Part shown: one piece after another, positions 27,696 to 41,300 of the stretch
Layout of the letters: every line of letters begins with the position of its first letter
Position numbering within the stretch: position 1 is the stretch's first letter
NCBI RefSeq assembly: GCF_910592395.1
Contig: NC_088322.1
Coordinates: 2,730,001-2,794,000, forward strand
DNA: 64,000 bases
Reading direction: 5' to 3'
Source of the DNA: Lineus longissimus
Lineage: Eukaryota > Nemertea > Pilidiophora > Heteronemertea > Lineidae
The notes under the pieces: generated by a model
The model's input: only the letters and a program-made list of their open reading frames with translations
Told to the model about the DNA's origin: nothing
Database searches by the model: none
Translations under genes and position numbers: made by a program

Positions 27696-27717
27696 GTCAC
27701 CTAGCACAAGAAACTGT
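27696..27717. repeat. 22-bp chimeric monomer at a rearrangement junction
   Basis: An AACTGTC-class unit ends after AAACTGT, and the next unit starts at once with GTCACC. This loses 17 bp lying between two CTGT tetramers. It is the only 22-bp unit noticed in the array. To its right the sequence follows 25347 onward at offset 2,371 bp; to its left it is ordinary 39/32 alternation. It therefore marks a breakpoint. Confidence 0.85.
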
Positions 27718-29290
27718 GTCACCTAGCACAAGAAACTGTATCAAGAGTCAATCTGTGTCACCTAGCACAAAGAACAGTCTCAAGAGTCACTCTGTGTCAC
27801 CTAGCACAAGAAACTGTCTCAAGAGTCACTCTGTGTCACCTAGTACAAGGAATGGTCTCAAGAGTCACTCTGTGTCACCTAGTACAAGGAATGGTCTCAA
27901 GAGTCACTCTGTGTCACCTAGTACAAGGAATGGTCTCAAGAGTCACTATGTGTCACCCAGCACAAGAAACTGTCTCAAGAGTCACTCTGTGTCACCTAGT
28001 ACAAGGAATGGTCTCAAGATTCACTCTGTGTCACCTAGTTCAAGGAATGGTCTCAAGAGTCACTCTGTGTCACCTAGCACAAGAAACTGTCTAAAGAGTC
28101 ACTCTGTGTCACCTAGTACAAGGAATGGTCTCAAGAGTCACTCTGTGTCACCTAGTACAAGGAACAGTCTCAAGAGTCACTCTGTGACACCTAGTACAAG
28201 GAACAGTCTCACTCTGTGTCACCTAGCACAAGGAACAGTCTCAAGAGTCACTCTGTGTCACCTAGTACAAGGAACAATCTCACTCTGTGTCACCTAGCAC
28301 AAGAAACAGTCTCAAGAGTCACTCTGTGTCACCTAGTACAAGGAACAGTCTCAAGAGTCACTCTGTGTCACCTAGTACAAGGAACAGTCTCACTCTGTGT
28401 CACCTAGCACAAGGAACAGTCTCACTCTGTGTCACCTAGCACAAGGAACAGTCTCAAGAGTCACTCTGTGTCACCTAGCACAAGGAACAGTCTCAAGAGT
28501 CACTCTGTGTCACCTAGAACAAGAAACAGTCTCACTCTGTGTCACCTAGCACAAGGAACAGTCTCAAGAGTCACTCTGTGTCACCTAGCACAAGGAACAG
28601 TCTCACTCTGTGTCACCAAACACAAGGAACAGTCTCAAGAGTCACTCTGTGTCACCTAGCACAAGGAACAGTCTCACTCTGTGTCATCTAGCACAAGGAA
28701 CAGTCTCAAGAGTCACTCTGTGTCACCTAGTACAAGGAATGGTCTCAAGAGTCACTCTGTGTCACCTAGCACAAGGAACAGTCTCAAGAGTCACTCTGTG
28801 TCACCTAGCACAAGGAACAGTCTCACTCTGTGTCGCCTAGCACAAGGAAAAGTCTCAAGAGTCACTCTATGTCACCTAGTACAAGAAACAGTCTCACTCT
28901 GTGTCACCTAGTACAAGAAACAGTCTCAAGAGTCACTCTGAGTAACCTAGTACAAGAAACAGTCTCAAGAGTCACTCTGTGTCACCTAGCAAAAGGAACA
29001 GTCTCAAGAGTCACTCTGTGTCACCTAGTACAAGAAACAGTCTCACTCTGTGTCACCTAGCACAAGGAACAGTCTCAAGAGTCACTCTGTGTCACCTAGC
29101 ACAAGGAACAGTCTCAAGAGTCACTCTGTGTCACCTAGCACAAGAAACAGTCTCAAGAGTCACTCTGTGTCACCTAGCACAAGAAACAGTCTCAAGAGTC
29201 ACTCTGTGTCACCTAGCACAAGAAACAGTCTCACTCTGTGTCACCTAGCACAAGGAACAGTCTCAAGAGTCACTCTGTGTCACCTAGTAC
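27718..29290. repeat. Third, truncated copy of the 18.8/24.1 kb block
   Basis: Starts inside the source block at its AACTGTATC unit and matches 25347-26919 at a constant 2,371-bp offset. It carries AAGATTCACTC, CCTAGAACAAG and GTCATCTAG. Differences include CACAAAGAAC near 27770, CCTAGCAAAAGG near 28990, and GTGACACCTAGTAC at 28186 where the source has CCTAATAC. Confidence 0.85.
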
Positions 29291-29859
29291 AAGAAACAGT
29301 CTCACTCTGTGTCACCTAGCACAAGGAACAGTCTCAAGAGTCACTCTGTGTCACCTAGCACAAGGAACAGTCTCACTCTGTGTCACCTAGCACAAGGAAC
29401 AGTCTCAAGAGTCACTCTGTGTCACCTAGCACAAGGAACAGTCTCAAGTGTCACTCTGTGTCACCTAGCACAAGAAACAGTCTCAAGAGTCACTCTGTGT
29501 CACCTAGCACAAGAAACAGTCTCAAGAGTCACTCTGTGTCACCTAGCACAAGAAACAGTCTCACTCTGTGTCACCTAGCACAAGGAACAGTCTCAAGAGT
29601 CACTCTGTGTCACCTAGTACAAGAAACAGTCTCACTCTGTGTCACCTAGCACAAGGAACAGTCTCAAGAGTCACTCTGTGTCACCTAGCACAAGGAACAG
29701 TCTCACTCTGTGTCACCTAGCACAAGGAACAGTCTCAAGAGTCACTCTGTGTCACCTAGCACAAGGAACAGTCTCACTCTGTGTCACCTAGCACAAGGAA
29801 CAGTCTCAAGAGTCACTCTGTGTCACCTAGTACAAGAAACAGTCTCACTCTGTGTCACC

Positions 29860-31700
29860 TAGCACAAGGAACAGTGTCAAGAGTCACTCTGTGTCACCTA
29901 GCACAAGGAACAGTCTCACACTGTGTCACCTAGCACAAGGAACAGTCTCAAGAGTCACTCTGTGACACCTAGTACAAGGAACAGTCTCACTCTGTGTCAC
30001 CTAGCACAAGGAACAGTCTCAAGAGTCACTCTGTGTCACCTAGTACAAGGAACAATCTCACTCTGTGTCACCTAGCACAAGGAACAGTCTCAAGAGTCAC
30101 TCTGTGTCACCTAGTACAAGGAACGGTCTCAAGAGTCACTCTGTGTCACCTAGTACAAGGAACAGTCTCACTCTGTGTCACCTACCACAAGGAACAGTCT
30201 CACTCTGTGTCACCTAGCACAAGGAACAGTCTCAAGAGTCACTCTGTGTCACCTAGCACAAGGAACAGTCTCACTCTGTGTCACCTAGCACAAGGAACAG
30301 TCTCAAGAGTCACTCTGTGTCACCTAGCACAAGGAACAGTCTCACTCTGTGTCACCTAACACAAGGAACAGTCTCAAGAGTCACTCTGTGTCACCTACTA
30401 CAAGAAACAGTCTCACTCTGTGTCACCTAGCACAAGGAACAGTCTCAAGAGTCACTCTGTATCACCTAGCACAAGGAACAGTCTCACTCTGTGTCACCTA
30501 GCACAAGGAACAGTCTCAAGAGTCACTCTGTGTCATCTAGCACAAGGAACAGTCTCACTCTGTGTCACCTAGCACAAGGAACAGTCTCAAGAGTCACTCT
30601 GTGTCACCTAGCACAAGGAACAGTCTCACTCTGTGTCACCTAACACAAGGAACAGTCTCAAGAGTCACTCTGTGTCACCTAGTACAAGGAACAGTCTCAA
30701 GAGTCACTCTGTGTCACCTAGTACAAGGAATGGTCTCAAGAGTCACTCTGTGTCACCTAGCACAAGGAAGAGTCTCAAGAGTCACTCTGTGTCACCTAGC
30801 ACAAGGAACAGTCTCACTCTGTGTCGCCTAGCACAAGGAAAAGTCTCAAGAGTCACTCTGTGTCACCAAGTACAAGAAACAGTCTCACTCTGTGTCACCT
30901 AGTACAAGAAACAGTCTCAAGAGTCACTCTGTGTCACCTAGTACAAGAAACAGTCTCAAGAGTCACTCTGTGTCACCTAGCACAAGAAACTGTCTCAAGA
31001 GTCACTCTATGTCACCTAGTACAAGGAATGGTCTCAAGAGTCACTCTGTGTCACCTAGTACAAGGAATGGTCTCAAGAGTCACTCTGTGTCACCTAGTAC
31101 AAGGAATGGTCTCAAGAGTCACTCTGTGTCACCTAGCACAAGAAACTGTCTCAAGAGTCACTCTGTGTCACCTAGTACAAGGAATGGTCTCAAGAGTCAC
31201 TCTGTGTCACCTAGTACAAGGAATGGTCTCAAGAGTCACTCTGTGTCACCTAGCACAAGAAACTGTATCAAGAGTCAATCTGTGTCACCTAGCACAAGGA
31301 ACAGTCTCAAGAGTCACTCTGTGTCACCTAGCACAAGAAACTGTCTCAAGAGTCACTCTGTGTCACCTAGTACAAGGAATGGTCTCAAGAGTCACTCTGT
31401 GTCACCTAGTACAAGGAATGGTCTCAAGAGTCACTCTGTGTCACCTAGTACAAGGAATGGTCTCAAGAGTCACTCTGTGTCACCCAGCACAAGAAACTGT
31501 CTCAAGAGTCACTCTGTGTCACCTAGTACAAGGAATGGTCTCAAGAGTCACTCTGTGTTACCTAGTTCAAGGAATGGTCTCAAGAGTCACTCTGTGTCAC
31601 CTAGCACAAGAAACTGTCTAAAGAGTCACTCTGTGTCACCTAGTACAAGGAATGGTCTCAAGAGTCACTCTGTGTCACCTAGTACAAGAAACAGTCTCAA
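29860..31700. repeat. Duplicated block (partner at 32.84-34.7 kb)
   Basis: Matches 32.84 kb onward at offset 2,984 bp, sharing ACAGTGTCAAG (29871 and 32855) and CTCACACTGTG. From the GTCGCC landmarks (30823 against 33768) the offset falls to 2,945 bp, so one 39-bp unit has been lost from the right copy. Further on, the right copy gains a 39-bp unit in the AATGGTC run. Confidence 0.85.
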
Positions 31701-34700
31701 GAGTCACTCTGTGTCACCTAGCACAAGGAACAGTCTCAAGAGTCACTCTGTGTCACCTAGTACAAGAAACAGTCTCACTCTGTGTCACCTAGCACAAGGA
31801 ACAGTCTCAAGAGTCACTCTGTGTCACCTAGCACAAGGAACAGTCTCAAGAGTCACTCTGTGTCACCTAGCACAAGAAACAGTCTCAAGAGTCACTCTGT
31901 GTCACCTAGCACAAGAAACAGTCTCAAGAGTCACTCTGTGTCACCTAGCACAAGAAACAGTCTCACTCTGTGTCACCTAGCACAAGGAACAGTCTCAAGA
32001 GTCACTCTGTGTCACCTAGTACAAGAAACAGTCTCACTCTGTGTCACCTAGCACAAGGAACAGTCTCAAGAGTCACTCTGTGTCACCTAGCACAAGGAAC
32101 AGTCTCACTCTGTGTCACCTAGCACAAGGAACAGTCTCAAGAGTCACTCTGTGTCACCTAGCACAAGGAACAGTCTCAAGTGTCACTCTGTGACACCTAG
32201 TACAAGGAACTGTATCAAGAGTCACTCTGTGTCACCTAGCACAAGAAACAGTCTCAAGAGTCACTCTGTGTCACCTAGCACAAGAAACAGTCTCAAGAGT
32301 CACTCTGTGTCACCTAGCACAAGAAACAGTCTCACTCTGTGTCACCTAGCACAAGGAACAGTCTCAAGAGTCACTCTGTGTCACCTAGTACAAGAAACAG
32401 TCTCACTCTGTGTCACCTAGCACAAGGAACAGTCTCAAGAGTCACTCTGTGTCACCTAGTACAAGGAACAATCTCACTCTGTGTCACCTAGCACAAGAAA
32501 CAGTCTCAAGAGTCACTCTGTGTCACCTAGCACAAGAAACAGTCTCACTCTGTGTCACCTAGCACAAGGAACAGTCTCAAGAGTCACTCTGTGTCACCTA
32601 GTACAAGAAACAGTCTCACTCTGTGTCACCTAGCACAAGGAACAGTCTCAAGAGTCACTCTGTGTCACCTAGCACAAGGAACAGTCTCACTCTGTGTCAC
32701 CTAGCACAAGGAACAGTCTCAAGAGTCACTCTGTGTCACCTAGTACAAGGAACAGTCTCACTCTGTGTCACCTAGCACAAGGAACAGTCTCAAGAGTCAC
32801 TCTGTGTCACCTAGTACAAGAAACAGTCTCACTCTGTGTCACCTAGCACAAGGAACAGTGTCAAGAGTCACTCTGTGTCACCTAGCACAAGGAACAGTCT
32901 CACACTGTGTCACCTAGCACAAGGAACAGTCTCAAGAGTCACTCTGTGACACCTAGTACAAGGAACAGTCTCACTCTGTGTCACCTAGCACAAGGAACAG
33001 TCTCAAGAGTCACTCTGTGTCACCTAGTACAAGGAACAATCTCACTCTGTGTCACCTAGCACAAGGAACAGTCTCAAGAGTCACTCTGTGTCACCTAGTA
33101 CAAGGAACGGTCTCAAGAGTCACTCTGTGTCACCTAGTACAAGGAACAGTCTCACTCTGTGTCACCTACCACAAGGAACAGTCTCACTCTGTGTCACCTA
33201 GCACAAGGAACAGTCTCAAGAGTCACTCTGTGTCACCTAGCACAAGGAACAGTCTCACTCTGTGTCACCTAGCACAAGGAACAGTCTCAAGAGTCACTCT
33301 GTGTCACCTAGCACAAGGAACAGTCTCACTCTGTGTCACCTAACACAAGGAACAGTCTCAAGAGTCACTCTGTGTCACCTACTACAAGAAACAGTCTCAC
33401 TCTGTGTCACCTAGCACAAGGAACAGTCTCAAGAGTCACTCTGTATCACTTAGCACAAGGAACAGTCTCACTCTGTGTCACCTAGCACAAGGAACAGTCT
33501 CAAGAGTCACTCTGTGTCATCTAGCACAAGGAACAGTCTCACTCTGTGTCACCTAGCACAAGACACAGTCTCAAGAGTCACTCTGTGTCACCTAGCACAA
33601 GGAACAGTCTCACTCTGTGTCACCTAACACAAGGAACAGTCTCAAGAGTCACTCTGTGTCACCTAGTACAAGGAATGGTCTCAAGAGTCACTCTGTGTCA
33701 CCTAGCACAAGGAAGAGTCTCAAGATTCACTCTGTGTCACCTAGCACAAGGAACAGTCTCACTCTGTGTCGCCTAGCACAAGGAAAAGTCTCAAGAGTCA
33801 CTCTGTGTCACCAAGTACAAGAAACAGTCTCACTCTGTGTCACCTAGTACAAGAAACAGTCTCAAGAGTCACTCTGTGTCACCTAGTACAAGAAACAGTC
33901 TCAAGAGTCACTCTGTGTCACCTAGCACAAGAAACTGTCTCAAGAGTCACTCTATGTCACCTAGTACAAGGAATGGTCTCAAGAGTCACTCTGTGTCACC
34001 TAGTACAAGGAATGGTCTCAAGAGTCACTCTGTGTCACCTAGTACAAGGAATGGTCTCAAGAGTCACTCTGTGTCACCTAGCACAAGAAACTGTCTCAAG
34101 AGTCACTCTATGTCACCTAGTACAAGGAATGGTCTCAAGAGTCACTCTGTGTCACCTAGTACAAGGAATGGTCTCAAGAGTCACTCTGTGTCACCTAGTA
34201 CAAGGAATGGTCTCAAGAGTCACTCTGTGTCACCTAGCACAAGAAACTGTATCAAGAGTCAATCTGTGTCACCTAGCACAAGGAACAGTCTCAAGAGTCA
34301 CTCTGTGTCACCTAGCACAAGAAACTGTCTCAAGAGTCACTCTGTGTCACCTAGTACAAGGAATGGTCTCAAGAGTCACTCTGTGTCACCTAGTACAAGG
34401 AATGGTCTCAAGAGTCACTCTGTGTCACCTAGTACAAGGAATGGTCTCAAGAGTCACTCTGTGTCACCCAGCACAAGAAACTGTCTCAAGAGTCACTCTG
34501 TGTCACCTAATACAAGGAATGGTCTCAAGAGTCACTCTGTGTTACCTAGTTCAAGGAATGGTCTCAAGAGTCACTCTGTGTCACCTAGCACAAGAAACTG
34601 TCTAAAGAGTCACTCTGTGTCACCTAGTACAAGGAATGGTCTCAAGAGTCACTCTGTGTCACCTAGTACAAGGAACAGTCTCAAGAGTCACTCTGTGACA

Positions 34701-35342
34701 CCTAGTACAAGGAACAGTCTCACTCTGTGTCACCTAGCACAAGGAACAGTCTCAAGAGTCACTCTGTGTCACCTAGTACAAGGAACAATCTCACTCTGTG
34801 TCACCTAGCACAAGAAACAGTCTCAAGAGTCACTCTGTGTCACCTAGTACAAGGAACAGTCTCAAGAGTCACTCTGTGTCACCTAGTACAAGGAACAGTC
34901 TCACTCTGTGTCACCTAGCACAAGGAACAGTCTCACTCTGTGTCACCTAGCACAAGGAACAGTCTCAAGAGTCACTCTGTGTCACCTAGCACAAGGAACA
35001 GTCTCAAGAGTCACTCTGTGTCACCTAGTACAAGAAACAGTCTCACTCTGTGTCACCTAGCACAAGGAACAGTCTCAAGAGTCACTCTGTGTCACCTAGC
35101 ACAAGGAACAGTCTCACTCTGTGTCACCAAACACAAGGAACAGTCTCAAGAGTCACTCTGTGTCACCTAGCACAAGGAACAGTCTCACTCTGTGTCACCT
35201 AGCACAAGGAACAGTCTCAAGAGTCACTCTGTGTCACCTAGTACAAGGAATGGTCTCAAGAGTCACTCTGTGTCACCTAGCACAAGGAACAGTCTCAAGA
35301 GTCACTCTGTGTCACCTAGCACAAGGAACAGTCTCACTCTGT

Positions 35343-38300
35343 GTCGCCTAGCACAAGGAAAAGTCTCAAGAGTCACTCTATGTCACCTAGTACAAGAAAC
35401 AGTCTCACTCTGTGTCACCTAGTACAACAAACAGTCTCAAGAGTCACTCTGAGTAACCTAGTACAAGAAACAGTCTCAAGAGTCACTCTGTGTCACCTAG
35501 CACAAGAAACAGTCTCAAGAGTCACTCTGTGTCACCTAGTACAAGGAATGGTCTCAAGAGTCACTCTGTGTCACCTAGTACAAGGAATGGTCTCAAGAGT
35601 CACTCTGTGTCACCTAGCACAAGAAACTGTCTCAAGAGTCACTCTGTGTCACCTAGTACAAGGAATGGTCTCAAGAGTCACTCTGTGTCACCTAGCACAA
35701 GAAACTGTATCAAGAGTCAATCTGTGTCACCTAGCACAAGGAACAGTCTCAAGAGTCACTCTGTGTCACCTAGCACAAGAAACTGTCTCAAGAGTCACTC
35801 TGTGTCACCTAGTACAAGGAATGGTCTCAAGAGTCACTCTGTGTCACCTAGTACAAGGAATGGTCTCAAGAGTCACTCTGTGTCACCTAGTACAAGGAAT
35901 GGTCTCAAGAGTCACTCTGTGTCACCTAGCACAAGAAACTGTCTCAAGAGTCACTCTGTGTCACCTAGCACAAGGAACAGTCTCACTCTGTGTCACCTAA
36001 CACAAGGAACAGTCTCAAGAGTCACTTTGTGTCACCTAACACAAGGAACAGTCTCACTCTGTGTCACCTAGCACAAGGAACAGTCTCAAGAGTCACTCTG
36101 TATCACCTAGCACAAGGAACAGTCTCACTCTGTGTCACCTAACACAAGGAACAGTCTCAAGAGTCACTCTGTGTCACCTAGCACAAGGAACAGTCTCACT
36201 CTGTGTCACCTTGCACAAGGAACAGTCTCAAGAGTCACTCTGTGTCACCTAGTACAAGAAACAGTCTCACTCTGTGTCACCTAGTACAAGAAACAGTCTC
36301 AAGAGTCACTCTGTGTCACCAAGCACAAGAAACAGTCTCAAGAGTCACTCTGTGTCACCTAGTACAAGAAACAGTCTCACTCTGTGTCACCTAACACAAG
36401 AAACTGTCTCAAGAGTCACTCTGTGTCACCTAGTACAAGGAACAGTCTCACTCTGTCTCACCTAGCACAAGGAACAGTCTCAAGAGTCCCTCTGTGTCAC
36501 CTAGTACAAGAAACAGTCTCACTCTGTGTCACCAAGTACAAGAAACAGTCTCAAGAGTCACTCTGTGTCACCTAGTACAAGAAACAGTCTCAAGAGTCAC
36601 TCTGTGTCACCTAGCACAAGAAACAGTCTCAAGAGTCACTCTGTGTCACCTAGCACAAGGAACAGTCTCACTCTGTGTCGCCTAGCACAAGGAAAAGTCT
36701 CAAGAGTCACTCTATGTCACCTAGTACAAGAAACAGTCTCACTCTGTGTCACCTAGTACAACAAACAGTCTCAAGAGTCACTCTGAGTAACCTAGTACAA
36801 GAAACAGTCTCAAGAGTCACTCTGTGTCACCTAGCACAAGAAACTGTATCAAGAGTCAATCTGTGTCACCTAGCACAAGAAACTGTCTCAAGAGTCACTC
36901 TATGTCACCTAGTACAAGGAATGGTCTCAAGAGTCACTCTGTGTCACCTAGTACAAGGAATGGTCTCAAGAGTCACTCTGTGTCACCTAGTACAAGGAAT
37001 GGTCTCAAGAGTCACTCTGTGTCACCTAGCACAAGAAACTGTCTCAAGAGTCACTCTGTGTCACCTAGTACAAGGAATGGTCTCAAGAGTCACTCTGTGT
37101 CACCTAGTACAAGGAATGGTCTCAAGAGTCACTCTGTGTCACCTAGCACAAGAAACTGTATCAAGAGTCAATCTGTGTCACCTAGCACAAGGAACAGTCT
37201 CAAGAGTCACTCTGTGTCACCTAGCACAAGAAACTGTCTCAAGAGTCACTCTGTGTCACCTAGTACAAGGAATGGTCTCAAGAGTCACTCTGTGTCACCT
37301 AGTACAAGGAATGGTCTCAAGAGTCACTCTGTGTCACCTAGTACAAGGAATGGTCTCAAGAGTCACTCTGTGTCACCCAGCACAAGAAACTGTCTCAAGA
37401 GTCACTCTGTGTCACCTAATACAAGGAATGGTCTCAAGAGTCACTCTGTGTTACCTAGTTCAAGGAATGGTCTCAAGAGTCACTCTGTGTCACCTAGCAC
37501 AAGAAACTGTCTAAAGAGTCACTCTGTGTCACCTAGTACAAGGAATGGTCTCAAGAGTCACTCTGTGTCACCTAGTACAAGGAACAGTCTCAAGAGTCAC
37601 TCTGTGACACCTAGTACAAGGAACAGTCTCACTCTGTGTCACCTAGCACAAGGAACAGTCTCAAGAGTCACTCTGTGTCACCTAGTACAAGGAACAATCT
37701 CACTCTGTGTCACCTAGCACAAGAAACAGTCTCAAGAGTCACTCTGTGTCACCTAGTACAAGGAACAGTCTCAAGAGTCACTCTGTGTCACCAAGTACAA
37801 GGAACAGTCTCACTCTGTGTCACCTAGCACAAGGAACAGTCTCACTCTGTGTCACCTAGCACAAGGAACAGTCTCAAGAGTCACTCTGTGTCACCTAGCA
37901 CAAGGAACAGTCTCAAGAGTCACTCTGTGTCACCTAGCACAAGGAACAGTCTCACTCTGTGTCACCAAACACAAGGAACAGTCTCAAGAGTCACTCTGTG
38001 TCACCTAGTACAAGAAACAGTCTCACTCTGTGTCACCTAGTACAACAAACAGTCTCAAGAGTCACTCTGAGTAACCTAGTACAAGAAACAGTCTCAAGAG
38101 TCACTCTGTGTCACCTAGCACAAGAAACAGTCTCAAGAGTCACTCTGTGTCACCTAGTACAAGGAATGGTCTCAAGAGTCACTCTGTGTCACCTAGTACA
38201 AGGAATGGTCTCAAGAGTCACTCTGTGTCACCTAGCACAAGAAACTGTCTCAAGAGTCACTCTGTGTCACCTAGTACAAGGAATGGTCTCAAGAGTCACT

Positions 38301-41300
38301 CTGTGTCACCTAGCACAAGAAACTGTATCAAGAGTCAATCTGTGTCACCTAGCACAAGGAACAGTCTCAAGAGTCACTCTGTGTCACCTAGCACAAGAAA
38401 CTGTCTCAAGAGTCACTCTGTGTCACCTAGTACAAGGAATGGTCTCAAGAGTCACTCTGTGTCACCTAGTACAAGGAATGGTCTCAAGAGTCACTCTGTG
38501 TCACCTAGTACAAGGAATGGTCTCAAGAGTCACTCTGTGTCACCTAGCACAAGAAACTGTCTCAAGAGTCACTCTGTGTCACCTAGCACAAGGAACAGTC
38601 TCACTCTGTGTCACCTAACACAAGGAACAGTCTCAAGAGTCAATTTGTGTCACCTAACACAAGGAACAGTCTCACTCTGTGTCACCTAGCACAAGGAACA
38701 GTCTCAAGAGTCACTCTGTATCACCTAGCACAAGGAACAGTCTCACTCTGTGTCACCTAACACAAGGAACAGTCTCAAGAGTCACTCTGTGTCACCTAGC
38801 ACAAGGAACAGTCTCACTCTGTGTCACCTTGCACAAGGAACAGTCTCAAGAGTCACTCTGTGTCACCAAGCACAAGAAACAGTCTCAAGAGTCACTCTGT
38901 GTCACCTAGTACAAGAAACAGTCTCACTCTGTGTCACCTAACACAAGAAACTGTCTCAAGAGTCACTCTGTGTCACCTAGTACAAGGAACAGTCTCACTC
39001 TGTCTCACCTAGCACAAGGAACAGTCTCAAGAGTCCCTCTGTGTCACCTAGTACAAGAAACAGTCTCACTCTGTGTCACCAAGTACAAGAAACAGTCTCA
39101 AGAGTCACTCTGTGTCACCTAGTACAAGAAACAGTCTCAAGAGTCACTCTGTGTCACCTAGCACAAGAAACAGTCTCAAGAGTCACTCTGTGTCACCTAG
39201 CACAAGGAACATTCTCACTCTGTGTCGCCTAGCACAAGGAAAAGTCTCAAGAGTCACTCTATGTCACCTAGTACAAGAAACAGTCTCACTCTGTGTCACC
39301 TAGTACAACAAACAGTCTCAAGAGTCACTCTGAGTAACCTAGTACAAGAAACAGTCTCAAGAGTCACTCTGTGTCACCTAGCACAAGAAACTGTATCAAG
39401 AGTCAATCTGTGTCACCTAGCACAAGGAACAGTCTCAAGAGTCACTCTGTGTCACCTAGCACAAGAAACTGTCTCAAGAGTCACTCTGTGTCACCTAGTA
39501 CAAGGAATGGTCTCAAGAGTCACTCTGTGTCACCTAGTACAAGGAATGGTCTCAAGAGTCACTCTGTGTCACCTAGTACAAGAAATGGTCTCAAGAGTCA
39601 CTCTGTGTCACCTAGCACAAGAAACTGTCTCAAGAGTCACTCTGTGTCACCTAGCACAAGGAACAGTCTCACTCTGTGTCACCTAACACAAGGAACAGTC
39701 TCAAGAGTCACTTTGTGTCACCTAACACAAGGAACAGTCTCACTCTGTGTCACCTAGCACAAGGAACAGTCTCAAGAGTCACTCTGTATCACCTAGCACA
39801 AGGAACAGTCTCACTCTGTGTCACCTAACACAAGGAACAGTCTCAAGAGTCACTCTGTGTCACCTAGCACAAGGAACAGTCTCACTCTGTGTCACCTTGC
39901 ACAAGGAACAGTCTCAAGAGTCACTCTGTGTCACCTAGTACAAGAAACAGTCTCACTCTGTGTCACCTAGTACAAGAAACAGTCTCAAGAGTCACTCTGT
40001 GTCACCAAGCACAAGAAACAGTCTCAAGAGTCACTCTGTGTCACCTAGTACAAGAAACAGTCTCACTCTGTGTCACCTAACACAAGAAACTGTCTCAAGA
40101 GTCACTCTGTGTCACCTAGTACAAGGAACAGTCTCACTCTGTCTCACCTAGCACAAGGAACAGTCTCAAGAGTCCCTCTGTGTCACCTAGTACAAGAAAC
40201 AGTCTCACTCTGTGTCACCAAGTACAAGAAACAGTCTCAAGAGTCACTCTGTGTCACCTAGTACAAGAAACAGTCTCAAGAGTCACTCTGTGTCACCTAG
40301 CACAAGAAACAGTCTCAAGAGTCACTCTGTGTCACCTAGCACAAGGAACAGTCTCACTCTGTGTCGCCTAGCACAAGGAAAAGTCTCAAGAGTCACTCTA
40401 TGTCACCTAGTACAAGAAACAGTCTCACTCTGTGTCACCTAGTACAACAAACAGTCTCAAGAGTCACTCTGAGTAACCTAGTACAAGAAACAGTCTCAAG
40501 AGTCACTCTGTGTCACCTAGCACAAGAAACAGTCTCAAGAGTCACTCTGTGTCACCTAGTACAAGGAATGGTCTCAAGAGTCACTCTGTGTCACCTAGTA
40601 CAAGGAATGGTCTCAAGAGTCACTCTGTGTCACCTAGCACAAGAAACTGTCTCAAGAGTCACTCTGTGTCACCTAGTACAAGGAATGGTCTCAAGAGTCA
40701 CTCTGTGTCACCTAGTACAAGGAATGGTCTCAAGAGTCACTCTGTGTCACCTAGTACAAGGAATGGTCTCAAGAGTCACTCTGTGTCACCTAGTACAAGG
40801 AATGGTCTCAAGAGTCACTCTGTGTCACCTAGCACAAGAAACTGTATCAAGAGTCAATCTGTGTCACCTAGCACAAGGAACAGTCTCAAGAGTCACTCTG
40901 TGTCACCTAGCACAAGAAACAGTCTCACTCTGTGTCACCTAACACAAGGAACAGTCTCAAGAGTCACTCTGTGTCACCTAGCACAAGGAACAGTCTCACT
41001 CTGTGTCACCTTGCACAAGGAACAGTCTCAAGAGTCACTCTGTGTCACCTAGTACAAGGAACAATCTCACTCTGTGTCACCTAGCACAAGGAACAGTCTC
41101 AAGAGTCACTCTGTGTCACCTAGTACAAGGAACGGTCTCAAGAGTCACTCTGTGTCACCTAGTACAAGGAACAGTCTCACTCTGTGTCACCTACCACAAG
41201 GAACAGTCTCACTCTGTGTCACCTAGCACAAGGAACAGTCTCAAGAGTCACTCTGTGTCACCTAGCACAAGGAACAGTCTCACTCTGTGTCACCTAACAC

